Both the position numbers and the translations under genes were made by a program. Source: JANQQZ01 sp039179915 (GTDB lineage: Bacteria; Planctomycetota; Phycisphaerae; Phycisphaerales; UBA1924). Taken from it: a stretch of DNA of 16,009 nt. This document shows, one piece after another, positions 1 to 7,032 of the stretch. Numbering within the stretch: the stretch's first letter is position 1; each line of letters begins with the position of its first letter. Where the stretch lies: contig JBCDEF010000045.1 of NCBI GenBank assembly GCA_039179915.1, forward strand, positions 1-16,009, written 5' to 3'. The notes beneath the pieces were generated by a model. That model made no database searches and had not been told where the DNA came from. It was given only the letters and a program-made list of their open reading frames with translations.

Positions 1-526
1 CGTCGCGCCGCGCCGGGTCGATGTGCACCGTCCAGCCGGCCGAGTCGATCTCGGAGACGTCCGCGCAGCGTGTCGCGACGCCGGTGTTGTGCGCCGTCAT
101 CGCGCAGCGCCGCTCGTCCAGGTCGACCGCCTCCGCCACGCCGCACACCGCCGCCAGCGCGGCCGCGTCGGCGCCGATCCCGCAGCACAGGTCCGCCACG
201 CCCTCAAGCCCGCGGAACCGCTCGGCCTTATGCCGCGCAATCCTCGCATCGCTGGCCATCTGCGCGCCCTCGACGTCAGCGATCCAGCTCTCGGCCGCGA
301 ACCCCTTGGCCGCCAGCCGGCGGCGGGCCTCGGCGATCTGCAGCGCAACCGCCGCCTCGGCCGCGTCCCCGAAACGCCGAAGCCCCGCCACGCCCGCGAC
401 CGAGCCCGCGTCGACCCGCGCCGCCTCGGTGATCAGCGTCAGCAGCTCGCCCGATGCCGCGCGGCGCCACACACCCGCGTCGCCGGGGAACCCGCCCGAA
501 CCGGAATCTCCTGACGCACCAGCCAC
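1..526 (-). CDS. Class I SAM-dependent methyltransferase, THUMP-like family (partial, C-terminus beyond window)
   Basis: An open frame runs on the minus strand from a GTG at 526 through 175 codons to the window edge without a stop. The SAM-binding motif I is at residues 112-120 (DLCCGIGAD), followed by a VDLDE acidic strand end at 134-138, an AHN at 145-147 and HIDPARRD at 168-175. The DLCCGIG...HIDPARR combination is that of the bacterial methyltransferases carrying a C-terminal THUMP-like domain; that domain would lie past the edge. The N-terminal ~105 residues form the helical region these proteins carry before the Rossmann fold. The substrate is unknown, with RNA or protein possible. GTG 526 is chosen because it lies 11 nt after the stop of the upstream gene, suggesting one transcript; no good Shine-Dalgarno is seen and the exact start is uncertain. 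Confidence 0.8.
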   Translation of the reverse strand, partial: MAGASGDSGSGGFPGDAGVWRRAASGELLTLITEAARVDAGSVAGVAGLRRFGDAAEAAVALQIAEARRRLAAKGFAAESWIADVEGAQMASDARIARHKAERFRGLEGVADLCCGIGADAAALAAVCGVAEAVDLDERRCAMTAHNTGVATRCADVSEIDSAGWTVHIDPARRD

Positions 527-537
527 ATCCGCACCGA

Positions 538-1389
538 TCAGAAGCTCACGCTCACGCCGGCCCCGGCGAACAGGTCCGCCGATTCCGACGTTAGCCCGAA
601 GCCGACCCTCGCATCGATCGTTACCTGCGGCGCCGCCTCGATGATCGTGCCCGCCTGGAGAAAGTGCGCGTCCTCGACCGAGTCGACATCGCGCAGAAAG
701 TTGAAGTACTCGACATACGTCCGCGCCGCCGGCGTCCACGTCTGGTGCACACCCACCGCCACGCCCACCTCGGTGAACGACTCCTGCGTCACGCTGTCTT
801 CCAGGAACGACAGCTCCACCGAGGCGTCGACCCGCCAGAGCGTGTCGAAGTCGTCGAACGAGAGCACAGCCAGCACCGACGGATCGACCCGATCGCTCGA
901 GAGTTCTTCGTCGCCCACCGGCAGACTCACCTCGCCGAGCACCGCCAGCGCCGGGATCAGCCCGTCGCTCTCGAGCGCCTGCAGCTTGATGCCCAGCGTC
1001 AGGTCCGTCCCGCCCGAGATCGTTTCGGCGAAGCCGCCCACGTCGATCTCAGTCGCGCTGTAGCCCGCCCAGCCGATCTGCACCTCCGCGAACGAGCTCA
1101 CCCCCGCCCGCAGCAGCAGCTCCGGAACCGTGAGGTTCGTCGTCTCTACACCATCGTCGTCGTCGAACGTCACCGTTGCGCCCGCCTCGAGCGAGAACCG
1201 GCCCAGCGGCACCGTCCTGGCGCTCGGCGTGACCGAACCGCGATCGGGCTCGAACGGCGACAGGATCTCGTCCGTCGCCCACCCGAAAATCGAAGTCCCC
1301 GTCGGCAGCTCGCTCTGCCCGGCCGCGGCCGAACACAGCGCGACCGCGCCCACCAGACCCATCGCCCATCGGCGTATCGCTTCAAGCAT
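538..1389 (-). CDS. Outer-membrane beta-barrel protein, MetA-phenol-type transporter-like
   Basis: The product has 283 residues. It begins with a signal peptide (hydrophobic core about residues 10-23, cleavage likely near AAAG-QS at 24-25). The rest is a run of alternating amphipathic strands with acidic loops, and it ends in GVSVSF, a terminal phenylalanine as expected of a barrel recognised by the BAM machinery. The overall style, with strands such as SLEAGATVTF and TDLTLGIKLQAL and a late YVEYFNFL, resembles the outer-membrane proteins grouped as 'MetA-pathway of phenol degradation' or generic transporter family; that assignment is from memory of the family style and is not certain. It may be a channel or a structural barrel. 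It lies about 100 nt after gmk and just before the methyltransferase. A GGGGT about 10 nt before the ATG is a weak ribosome site. Confidence 0.7.
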   Translation of the reverse strand: MLEAIRRWAMGLVGAVALCSAAAGQSELPTGTSIFGWATDEILSPFEPDRGSVTPSARTVPLGRFSLEAGATVTFDDDDGVETTNLTVPELLLRAGVSSFAEVQIGWAGYSATEIDVGGFAETISGGTDLTLGIKLQALESDGLIPALAVLGEVSLPVGDEELSSDRVDPSVLAVLSFDDFDTLWRVDASVELSFLEDSVTQESFTEVGVAVGVHQTWTPAARTYVEYFNFLRDVDSVEDAHFLQAGTIIEAAPQVTIDARVGFGLTSESADLFAGAGVSVSF

Positions 1390-1489
1390 CGGCAGAGACC
1401 CCGATCGTCACCGCGCTGCCGACCCACCCCGGACCGTGCAAACGCCCGAGCGACATCGACGCCGACGAAACCGATGCTTCAGCCGCAGG

Positions 1490-2092
1490 TCACGCTTTGG
1501 ACGAGTTTTCCGCCCGACGCGCAAGCCTTGCGTGTGTGACGACGCGGATCGTCTCGTTGATCGCCGTTTCGAGCTCGCGGTTGACCACGAACGCGTCGTA
1601 CACGCCGCTGGTTTTGGCGGACTCGATCTCCCGCTTGGCCTCCGCGAACCGCCGCTGGATCGCCGACTCGTCTTCGCGCTTGCGGTCGCGAAGCCGCTGC
1701 AGTAACTCTGGCTCGCTCGGCGGCAGGATGAAGACCCCGAACGCCTCGGGCATCGCCGACCGCACCTGCATCGCCCCCTGGACGTCGATCTCCAAGATCA
1801 CCACATCGCCCGCGGCCAGCCGGTCCGACACCCAGGCCCGCGGCGTGCCATACCGCCTCCCGAACACCTCGGCGTGCTCGAGCAGCTCGCCCCGGTCGAT
1901 CATCGCCACGAACGACGCATCGTCGACGAAGCTGTAGTCCACGCCGTCCACATCCGCCGCCGTTTTCGGCCGCGTCGTTACGCTCACGCTCACCCGCGCC
2001 CCGGGCACGCGCGAGGCCACCGCACGCGTGATGGTCGTCTTGCCCACCCCGCTCGGCCCAGAGATCACCAGCAGCATGCCCGGTCCGTCCAC
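1490..2092 (-). CDS. gmk: Guanylate kinase
   Basis: Phosphorylates GMP (and dGMP) to the diphosphate with ATP; cytosolic, essential in purine nucleotide supply. The 200-residue length is normal. Visible motifs: Walker A GPSGVGKT at 12-19, the GMP-binding SVTTRP at 37-42 followed by DVDGVDYSF at 47-55 (family usually E/D-VDGxDYxF), EHAEVFGRRYGTP at 72-84, LEIDVQGA at 100-107 and the LID arginines in RLRDRKREDESAIQRRF at 133-149. The start is GTG at 2092, giving the usual short lead before GMLLVISGPSG; ATG at 2077 would leave almost no residues before the first strand. There is no Shine-Dalgarno, but a TAGGCT hexamer ends 6 nt before the GTG, suggesting leaderless transcription. Confidence 0.96.
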   Translation of the reverse strand: MDGPGMLLVISGPSGVGKTTITRAVASRVPGARVSVSVTTRPKTAADVDGVDYSFVDDASFVAMIDRGELLEHAEVFGRRYGTPRAWVSDRLAAGDVVILEIDVQGAMQVRSAMPEAFGVFILPPSEPELLQRLRDRKREDESAIQRRFAEAKREIESAKTSGVYDAFVVNRELETAINETIRVVTHARLARRAENSSKA

Positions 2093-2098
2093 GAAACG

Positions 2099-2104
2099 AG
2101 CCTA
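2099..2104 (-). promoter_or_regulatory. Candidate -10 box of a leaderless gmk promoter
   Basis: Reads TAGGCT on the minus strand, with exactly 6 nt between it and the GTG start of gmk. This matches the TANNNT geometry in which transcription starts at the initiation codon. No recognisable -35 box is seen. Confidence 0.4.
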
Positions 2105-2169
2105 GCACGGCTCCCGCCGGCGGTGCGCCCATCCGGCCCGATCCCCGTCGAACCGGGTCACACCTGCAT

Positions 2170-2203
2170 AAAAAACGGCCGGCCCGCGTCAACGGGCCGG
2201 CCG
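2170..2203 (-). terminator. Strong rho-independent terminator of the VPAP-CTERM genes
   Basis: On the minus strand a perfect 11-bp stem, CGGCCGGCCCG paired with CGGGCCGGCCG around a 6-nt loop (TTGACG), is followed directly by six T residues. It begins 26 nt after the stop codon of the VPAP-CTERM gene ending at 2229. It ends that transcript and insulates gmk downstream. The plus-strand version lacks a T tract, so it is directional. Confidence 0.9.
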
Positions 2204-2228
2204 CGTCTTCATTGAGGAGCCGCCGCCC

Positions 2229-2900
2229 TCATCGGCGTCGACGCACCAACGCCGCCGAAAGCAGCAGCGCCGAAAGCGTCCCCGGCGCCGGAACCGGCCC
2301 GAACACCTGCTCGAAGTCGGGCGCCGCCGCCGGTCCGCCCAGGGCCCACTCCCTCGTCTCGAGCCCGGGCAGGACCCAGTCCACCGTCACCTCGCCCGGC
2401 GTGAAGCCAGGCAGCGGCGCACCGGTGACCACATCGCCGAAGTAGACCTCGAAGGTCGCTTCGTACTCGCCGGGCGCCGTTGCCGCCACCCAGTTGTGCG
2501 TCATCTGGCCCGACCACCGCCACGCGGCGTCCGAGCCGTCCGTCCCGTGGATCGGCGCAAAGCTGGACTCGTCGTAGAACAACAGCCCCTCGTCCGCCGC
2601 GACCGGCGCGACCCAGATCGCCGCCCCGAACGGGAAGTTGAAGAAGCCGTTGGCCAGCCAGCCGTACTGGCTGTTGTACCCGATGTTGCTCAGCACCGAG
2701 CCCGGCCCCGTGTACGATTCGTTGCGGTCAACAAGCACCGGCGTCTCGAATACCGGTGTCTCGAAGCTCACATCGAGCGACGAGCCGTTCTGCGTGATCA
2801 GCAGGTGGAGCATGTCCGACGGGTTCACCGGCACGGGGTTCTGCCCCAGCGAGCCGAACGCCCAAAGCCCCGCGGCGGCACAGATCATGAATCGACGCAT
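2229..2900 (-). CDS. Secreted protein with VPAP (PEP-CTERM-like) sorting tail, copy A
   Basis: A 223-residue exported protein of unknown function. The N-terminus is a signal peptide (MRRFMICAAAGLWAFGSLGQ). The C-terminus, residues 203-223, is VPAP, a hydrophobic stretch, then RRRR: the tripartite architecture of PEP-CTERM sorting signals that exosortases process, in the VPAP form common in Phycisphaerae. The ATG at 2900 is chosen over one at 2921 because AAAGGAGG stands just upstream and the signal peptide then starts cleanly. Its core, especially APIHGTDGSD and GYNSQYGWLANGFF, matches the next gene upstream (2941-3591), so the two are tandem paralogs. No exosortase is in the window. Probably a surface or extracellular-matrix protein. 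Confidence 0.88.
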   Translation of the reverse strand: MRRFMICAAAGLWAFGSLGQNPVPVNPSDMLHLLITQNGSSLDVSFETPVFETPVLVDRNESYTGPGSVLSNIGYNSQYGWLANGFFNFPFGAAIWVAPVAADEGLLFYDESSFAPIHGTDGSDAAWRWSGQMTHNWVAATAPGEYEATFEVYFGDVVTGAPLPGFTPGEVTVDWVLPGLETREWALGGPAAAPDFEQVFGPVPAPGTLSALLLSAALVRRRR

Positions 2901-2940
2901 ACGCGCCTCCTTTCTGGGCAACAGGCCCCATCAGGCCCGA

Positions 2941-3591
2941 TCAGCGGCGACGCCGCGCGGCGGCCAGACCGCCCAGACCCAGCAGCACCGCCGACGCCGG
3001 CGCCGGAACCGCCGTCCAGCTCAGCGTCGCATCCGCCGAGCCGAAGCCCGGCAGCGCCTCGCCTGTCAGCGCATCACCGATGAACACGCGGAACTCCGCC
3101 TCGTACGTGCCGACCGAATCGACCGCGAACCACGGGTGGTGCATCTGCCCGTTCCACTCCCAGACCGAGTCCGAGCCGTCGGTCCCGAAGATCGGCGCGT
3201 AGGTGTGCGTGTCGCGCATCATCCGGCGGCCGCCCTCGTACACCCGAAGCCCGTCGCTGGAGTCGCCCATCTCGATGAAGATCGCGCCGCCGGACGGCAG
3301 CTGGATCGTGTCGTTGGCCAGGAACCCGAACTGGCTCGAGTAGAAACTGCCGTCGAGCACGCTCGCGTTGCCGCTGTACGACTCGCCGAACGTGCGCATC
3401 TCCAGCGGCAGCGGCAGCGTCGTCGACGCCGGGTCGATCTCCATCGACAGGTCCTGACCGTCGAAGCCGATCAGCACGTGCTTCATCCCGCCGTCCCACA
3501 TGAACTGCGGCCAGGTCTGCGCTTGCGACGCGCCGACCACCGAGCCCGAAACCGCAACAGCCGCAGAAACCGAAACCATCGAACGGATCAT
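2941..3591 (-). CDS. Secreted protein with VPAP (PEP-CTERM-like) sorting tail, copy B
   Basis: A 216-residue paralog of the gene at 2229-2900. Signal peptide MIRSMVSVSAAVAVSGSVVG, mature domain, and tail at 195-216 (VPAPASAVLLGLGGLA then RRRR). Shared blocks with copy A include S-Y-[TS]-G...SVL, [QE]-[YF]-G-[WF]-L-A-N, AP-I-x-GTDGSD, W-x-W-x-GQM and G-x-Y-E-A-x-F. The ATG at 3591 is preceded by GAGAAAGAC, a modest ribosome site; a longer frame to 3687 adds a Trp/Phe-rich lead that does not look like a real N-terminus. An AT-rich stretch with TAGATT on the minus strand (3652-3647) about 55 nt upstream could be its own -10 box. Copy A follows after 40 nt, so the pair is probably one transcript ending at the terminator at 2170-2203. 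Function unknown. Confidence 0.87.
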   Translation of the reverse strand: MIRSMVSVSAAVAVSGSVVGASQAQTWPQFMWDGGMKHVLIGFDGQDLSMEIDPASTTLPLPLEMRTFGESYSGNASVLDGSFYSSQFGFLANDTIQLPSGGAIFIEMGDSSDGLRVYEGGRRMMRDTHTYAPIFGTDGSDSVWEWNGQMHHPWFAVDSVGTYEAEFRVFIGDALTGEALPGFGSADATLSWTAVPAPASAVLLGLGGLAAARRRR

Positions 3592-3690
3592 GTCTTTCTC
3601 GCTTTCGAAGCGGTGCGCCGAGAACCGGCCACCGCGGTGTGTGTCGAATCTATCAATCAACCAAAACAACAGAACAAAAAACAGCATCAG

Positions 3691-3714
3691 CCCGAGCGCT
3701 CAGAAGCCCTCGGG
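3691..3714 (-). terminator. Possible weak hairpin at the end of the prepilin-like gene
   Basis: CCCGAG and CTCGGG pair around a 12-nt loop that includes the stop codon of the prepilin-like gene. On the minus strand a T-rich run (GTTTTTTG, then TTGTTTT) begins about 11 nt later. The spacing is loose for an intrinsic terminator, so it may only attenuate. Confidence 0.25.
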
Positions 3715-4512
3715 GTCCCAGAGATCGACGCGGCGGTCCGCGTCGAGTGTGTCCTCGTACCGCATGACCCGGACGTGCCCGTCCAGGAACACGTATCCCT
3801 CGCCCGCGCCGTGCCGGCCGAGCGCCAGCCGGTCGGGCTCCATGTCGTCGCTGTTCTTCCAGAAGTGCGCCATATGGTGGTCGCTGGTCAACGCCGCGCC
3901 GTCGAGCTCGCCCGACTCGTCCGCCCCGAGCGAGGCGTACAGCAGCGTCATCGCCGGCGACGGCACCGCGTACACACGACGGAACGGACGCTTCGTCCGG
4001 TCCACCGGCTTGCCCGGCACCAGCTCGCCCGGGCTCAGCTCGTAGTACACGTTCTGCCCGAACGACAGACGCGGCGTCAGATCCGGGCGGAACTCGCCAA
4101 CCTCGACCGGCTCGCTCGGGTCCAGCGGCGAGCGGTAGTGCGTGTTGACCACCTCCGCCCACGCCCGGTCCGTCGGCATGTCGAACGGGTCGAACACCCC
4201 GCCGCCGCCGGCCGAGAAGTAGGGCCAGTACGCGTGGAACCACGACTGCCCGTCTACCCAATCGCTGCGGCCGTTGACGATGTCGATCCGCCGCGAGTGC
4301 GATGTGATCGCGAGCTGCTCGCGGTGCTCGCCCGCGTACGCCGCAGCCGCCGACCCGAGGTCGCGCAGCTTGGCCAGCGCCACAACCGACTGCGCCGAAC
4401 GTCGGGCCGTCCCGAGCGTCGGCAGCAGGATGCCGATGAGCAGCGCGATGATCGAGATGACCACCAGCAGCTCGATGAGCGTGAACCCGGACCGGGCGCG
4501 TCGAGTCGCCAT
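3700..4512 (-). CDS. Prepilin-type N-terminal cleavage protein with H-X9-DG motif (planctomycete pseudopilin-like)
   Basis: 270 residues. Residues 1-9 are a basic leader ending in glycine, then the type IV prepilin segment FTLIELLVVISIIALLIGIL at 10-29, with the conserved Glu at mature position 5 (residue 14); a PilD-type peptidase would cut G9-F10. Near the C-terminus H234, nine residues and DG at 244-245 fit the H-X9-DG motif of the large planctomycete pseudopilin-like family. The middle is a globular exported domain rich in aromatics. ATG 4512 has GGGAGGG 5 nt upstream; the open frame to 4587 has no comparable site and would bury the leader. These proteins resemble type II secretion pseudopilins, but their individual roles are mostly unknown. 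It is upstream of the two VPAP-CTERM genes on the same strand. Confidence 0.9.
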   Translation of the reverse strand: MATRRARSGFTLIELLVVISIIALLIGILLPTLGTARRSAQSVVALAKLRDLGSAAAAYAGEHREQLAITSHSRRIDIVNGRSDWVDGQSWFHAYWPYFSAGGGGVFDPFDMPTDRAWAEVVNTHYRSPLDPSEPVEVGEFRPDLTPRLSFGQNVYYELSPGELVPGKPVDRTKRPFRRVYAVPSPAMTLLYASLGADESGELDGAALTSDHHMAHFWKNSDDMEPDRLALGRHGAGEGYVFLDGHVRVMRYEDTLDADRRVDLWDPEGF

Positions 4513-4600
4513 GCCGTCCCTCCCGCGCCGCGGCGAAAACGCCGGGCGCAGCAGAAGTGCACCAAACAGAAGAACCACCAGAATCAAGCGTGAGAACAGC

Positions 4601-4617
4601 CCCGGCGCACGGCCGGG
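4601..4617 (-). terminator. Possible hairpin after the Cys-rich protein gene
   Basis: CCCGGC and GCCGGG pair across a 5-nt loop, 35 nt beyond the stop of the gene ending at 4653. The minus-strand sequence that follows is moderately T-rich but has no run of T. A weak candidate only. Confidence 0.25.
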
Positions 4618-4652
4618 TCATGCGGTACGAACCGATCCCAGAACGGGACCGA

Positions 4653-5075
4653 TCAGGCCGCGACGCGGGGAGGCGGCGTCGGCACGCCCAGCTCCACCCC
4701 GCCCCGCACCGGAGCATCGGCCCCGGAGCCGGACGCCGCGTCGGGCACCAGCGCCAAGCCGACCGTGCCCGATGTGATCACCGGCGGAAGCACCGCCACG
4801 AACCACTCGACATCCGGCTGGCAGTTGTACCCGAGCATCGACAGCCCGCGGCCGTCGTCATCGTCGTCCCGCGGCGCCGTCATCGCGCAGCAGCAATTCG
4901 TGGGCGAGCACCCCGTGCATCGGCAGACCGTCGGCAGGCACGACGACGCATCCACGTCGCCCGAACCAATCTGCGACAGCACCACCGTCGGCACAGGGAT
5001 CGCCGCCTGACCGGCCAGCACAAAGAAGCCGATCAGCAGGCCCACGATCCACCGGGATTGCACCAGTTCGCGCAT
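4653..5075 (-). CDS. Small secreted cysteine-rich protein of unknown function
   Basis: 140 residues from ATG 5075; an in-frame GTG at 5117 would add 14 residues. The N-terminus is a signal peptide or anchor (hydrophobic about residues 9-26). Then comes a compact cysteine cluster, C46, C51, C53, C56, C61, C62, C63, an acidic run DDDDD at 70-74, C85, a second hydrophobic stretch (about 91-111) and a Pro/Gly-rich tail. Eight cysteines in 40 residues suggest disulphides or metal binding outside the cytoplasm; neither is shown. I do not recognise the family. It has the same orientation as pyrB, separated by about 115 nt holding a hairpin, so it probably has its own promoter; TATGGT at 5135-5130 (minus strand) is a candidate -10 box that favours the GTG start. 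The start is therefore unsettled. Confidence 0.65.
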   Translation of the reverse strand: MRELVQSRWIVGLLIGFFVLAGQAAIPVPTVVLSQIGSGDVDASSCLPTVCRCTGCSPTNCCCAMTAPRDDDDDGRGLSMLGYNCQPDVEWFVAVLPPVITSGTVGLALVPDAASGSGADAPVRGGVELGVPTPPPRVAA

Positions 5076-5160
5076 CACGATGAGACAACGACTCCCCAGC
5101 CGCCGCGCAGAACGCACCGCGACCAGACAACCATACGGTCAGATTCGCTGATCGGTGCCA

Positions 5161-5184
5161 GCCAGACAAGAATTCTTGCCTGGC
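5161..5184 (-). terminator. Near-perfect hairpin five nucleotides after the pyrB stop
   Basis: A 24-bp inverted repeat centred on CAAGAATTCTTG with flanking GCCAG/CTGGC arms. As minus-strand RNA it folds into a 10-bp stem with one G-U wobble and an AAUU loop; as plus-strand RNA the same position is an A-C mismatch. That asymmetry suggests it works in the pyrB transcript, as a factor-dependent terminator, 3'-end stabiliser or processing site. There is no T tract, so a classic intrinsic terminator is not supported. Confidence 0.5.
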
Positions 5185-5189
5185 CGGAA

Positions 5190-6263
5190 TCAGGCCCTGG
5201 CAGGCTGGCCCGAGCCCCCGGCCAGCAGCGCGTCCAGCACCGCCATCCGTACCAGCAGCCCGGAGGCCACCTGCCGCAGCACCAGCGAACGGGGCCCCCG
5301 CCCGCGTCCCCCCCCGGGTCCCCGGTTGTGGTCGGCATCGAGCCCGTCGGCCACCGAGCCGTCCATCTCGAACCCCCGGTTGATCGGGCCCGGGTGCATC
5401 ACGACCGCGCCGGGCTTCATCCGCCGGGCCCGCTCGGCCGTCAGCGCATAATGAGCGCGATACTCGCGAGCGCTGCCGATCCCCGGCGGCGTGCGGTCCG
5501 CGCCCGAATCACCGGCACCACCCGCCCCGCCGTGCCGCTCGTACTGCATCCGCAGCATCTGCACCGCGTCGACCTCAGGCAGCACCCGGTCCAGGTCCGT
5601 CGCCACTGTGCAGCCCAGGCTCTCTAGGCTCGGCGGGGCCAACGGCGCCGGCCCGACGCAGACCACCTCCGCCCCGAGCGCCGTCATCCCCGCGATATCC
5701 GACCGCGCCACCCGCGAGCTGACGATGTCGCCCACGATCGCGATCCGCAGGCCCCGCAGGTCCCACGAGGCGGCCCGGTCGCCGCCGAGCGCGGTCGCCA
5801 GCGCATAGATGTCCAGCAGCCCCTGCGTCGGGTGCTCGTGCGCCCCGTCGCCCGCGTTGACCACCGGCACGCCGACGTGCCGCGCGATCTGCTCCGCCGC
5901 GCCAGCCGACGACGACCGCACGATCAGCAGGTCGCCCCCGGTCGCCTCGACCACGCCGGCCGTGTCAATAACCGTCTCGCCTTTGGTCACGCTCGAGCCC
6001 GGCGTGGTCAGGTTGATCACCCCCGCGCCGAGCCGGCCGGCCGCCAGCGAGAAGCTCACCCGCGTGCGCGTCGAGTCTTCAAAAAATAGATTGCACACGC
6101 TCCGCCCCGCCAGCCGGTGACGGATCGACGCGTCGTCCCGCGGCCGGCCCTCGCCGCTGTCGAACGAACGGGCCGACTCCAGCAGCGACACGATCCGGTC
6201 CCGCCCGGCCGTGGCCAGGTCCAGCAGATGGGCACCCCGGTCCAGGGCGTGCGCGATGCTCAC
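5190..6263 (-). CDS. pyrB: Aspartate carbamoyltransferase catalytic subunit
   Basis: Condenses carbamoyl phosphate with L-aspartate in de novo pyrimidine synthesis; cytosolic. Motifs: carbamoyl-phosphate site FFEDSTRTR at 60-68, SSVTKGET at 90-97, HEHPTQGLLD at 142-151, GDIVSSRVARS at 178-188 and VMHPGPINRG at 288-297. At 357 residues it is longer than the usual ~305-320, owing mainly to two low-complexity insertions: about 245-264 (Gly/Ala/Asp rich) and 309-324 (Gly/Arg rich, between VADG and PRSLVLRQV). The common GDILHSR has Ser in place of His at 182. The start is GTG at 6263, overlapping the upstream lipoprotein stop as GTGA, so translation is probably coupled. Neither pyrI nor pyrC is adjacent in this window. 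An 8-base C run (5308-5315, plus strand) lies inside the second insertion. Confidence 0.95.
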   Translation of the reverse strand: MSIAHALDRGAHLLDLATAGRDRIVSLLESARSFDSGEGRPRDDASIRHRLAGRSVCNLFFEDSTRTRVSFSLAAGRLGAGVINLTTPGSSVTKGETVIDTAGVVEATGGDLLIVRSSSAGAAEQIARHVGVPVVNAGDGAHEHPTQGLLDIYALATALGGDRAASWDLRGLRIAIVGDIVSSRVARSDIAGMTALGAEVVCVGPAPLAPPSLESLGCTVATDLDRVLPEVDAVQMLRMQYERHGGAGGAGDSGADRTPPGIGSAREYRAHYALTAERARRMKPGAVVMHPGPINRGFEMDGSVADGLDADHNRGPGGGRGRGPRSLVLRQVASGLLVRMAVLDALLAGGSGQPARA

Positions 6264-6946
6264 CCCGCGCCGCCCGACTGATCGACCTCGACCGATCCGT
6301 TCGATTCGGCCTCGTTGGAATCAGCCCCGGGCGCCGGCGGGCCGCCGCGGGCCTCCTCGGCGATCTTCCGCTCGAGCGCCTCGATCGGCACCTGCCGCGG
6401 CATCGGCAGCGTCCCCGGCTCGCGCTGCCGCGGGTTGCGGCTGAGCTTCCAGTCGCCCGAGCCGCCCTCGAACCAGAGCTGCAGGCCCGCGTGCGCCGTG
6501 CCCGCCGTGTTCAACGCCGAACCGCGCTCCAGCCCCGTCACCGGCCGCAGCACGTGCACCCGCGCCTCGCCGCCGCGCAGACGAACCGCCCCGATGTGGT
6601 ACACCGGCAGATCGTCCCGAAGCTCGCTCAGCGGCACCGCCAGCGGGTGCGCGTTCTTCGCCACACGCCGGTACGACTCGGGCGAGATCGACCCCGGCAG
6701 GTTCACCGCCAAGAGCGGCTCGCCCGCCGGCGGCGTCGCCAGACCGGGCTGCGTCGCCAGGTCCAGCTCGATCACGTACCCCAGGCTCTTTTCCATCAAT
6801 TCCAGCAGGCCCGCCGACTCGCGCGAGTTCCACCAGACCAGGTCGTCTTCCGGCGGGTAGTTCCCGTAGTAGAGGCACCCCGAGCCCGAAAGCCCCAGCA
6901 CGCCAGCCGCCGCGACACACCCAACCATCCTGGTCCATCTGTTCAT
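6260..6946 (-). CDS. Predicted lipoprotein of unknown function, translationally coupled to pyrB
   Basis: 228 residues. A short basic start (MNRWTR), a hydrophobic helix to about residue 19 and SGSGC at 20-24 indicate a lipoprotein with C24 as the lipidated cysteine; the -3 glycine is not the preferred leucine, so the lipobox is imperfect. The mature part starts LYYGNYPPEDDLVWWNSRESAG and has a mixed alpha/beta look, ending in a Glu/Gly/Ser-rich low-complexity tail from about 199. I do not recognise the family. ATG 6946 is chosen because CCGGAGG lies 6 nt upstream; the frame extends to 7009 without support. Its TGA overlaps the GTG of pyrB by 4 nt, so they share an mRNA, although a functional link with pyrimidine synthesis is not evident. 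Confidence 0.8.
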   Translation of the reverse strand: MNRWTRMVGCVAAAGVLGLSGSGCLYYGNYPPEDDLVWWNSRESAGLLELMEKSLGYVIELDLATQPGLATPPAGEPLLAVNLPGSISPESYRRVAKNAHPLAVPLSELRDDLPVYHIGAVRLRGGEARVHVLRPVTGLERGSALNTAGTAHAGLQLWFEGGSGDWKLSRNPRQREPGTLPMPRQVPIEALERKIAEEARGGPPAPGADSNEAESNGSVEVDQSGGAG

Positions 6947-6980
6947 CGAAACCTCCGGTCTCGCCCGCCGTGTCAGCCAC

Positions 6981-6986
6981 ACTCTA
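6981..6986 (-). promoter_or_regulatory. Possible -10 box for the lipoprotein-pyrB transcript
   Basis: Reads TAGAGT on the minus strand, about 34 nt before the lipoprotein ATG, leaving a short leader that contains the CGGAGG ribosome site. No convincing -35 box is seen. Confidence 0.25.
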
Positions 6987-7032
6987 CACGGGCGGCCCAC
7001 CCGCGGCATCCGGCCCGCCAGCGCCGCCGAAC

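Noticed and set aside
1390..1421. CGGCAG/CTGCCG inverted repeat before the barrel-protein start
   Set aside because: Only 6 bp with a 20-nt loop; expected by chance in GC-rich DNA and not clearly masking a ribosome site.
2638..4593. Long plus-strand open frame (651 codons)
   Set aside because: It is antisense to three well-supported minus-strand genes and has an Arg/His/Pro-rich composition typical of shadow frames in GC-rich coding DNA.
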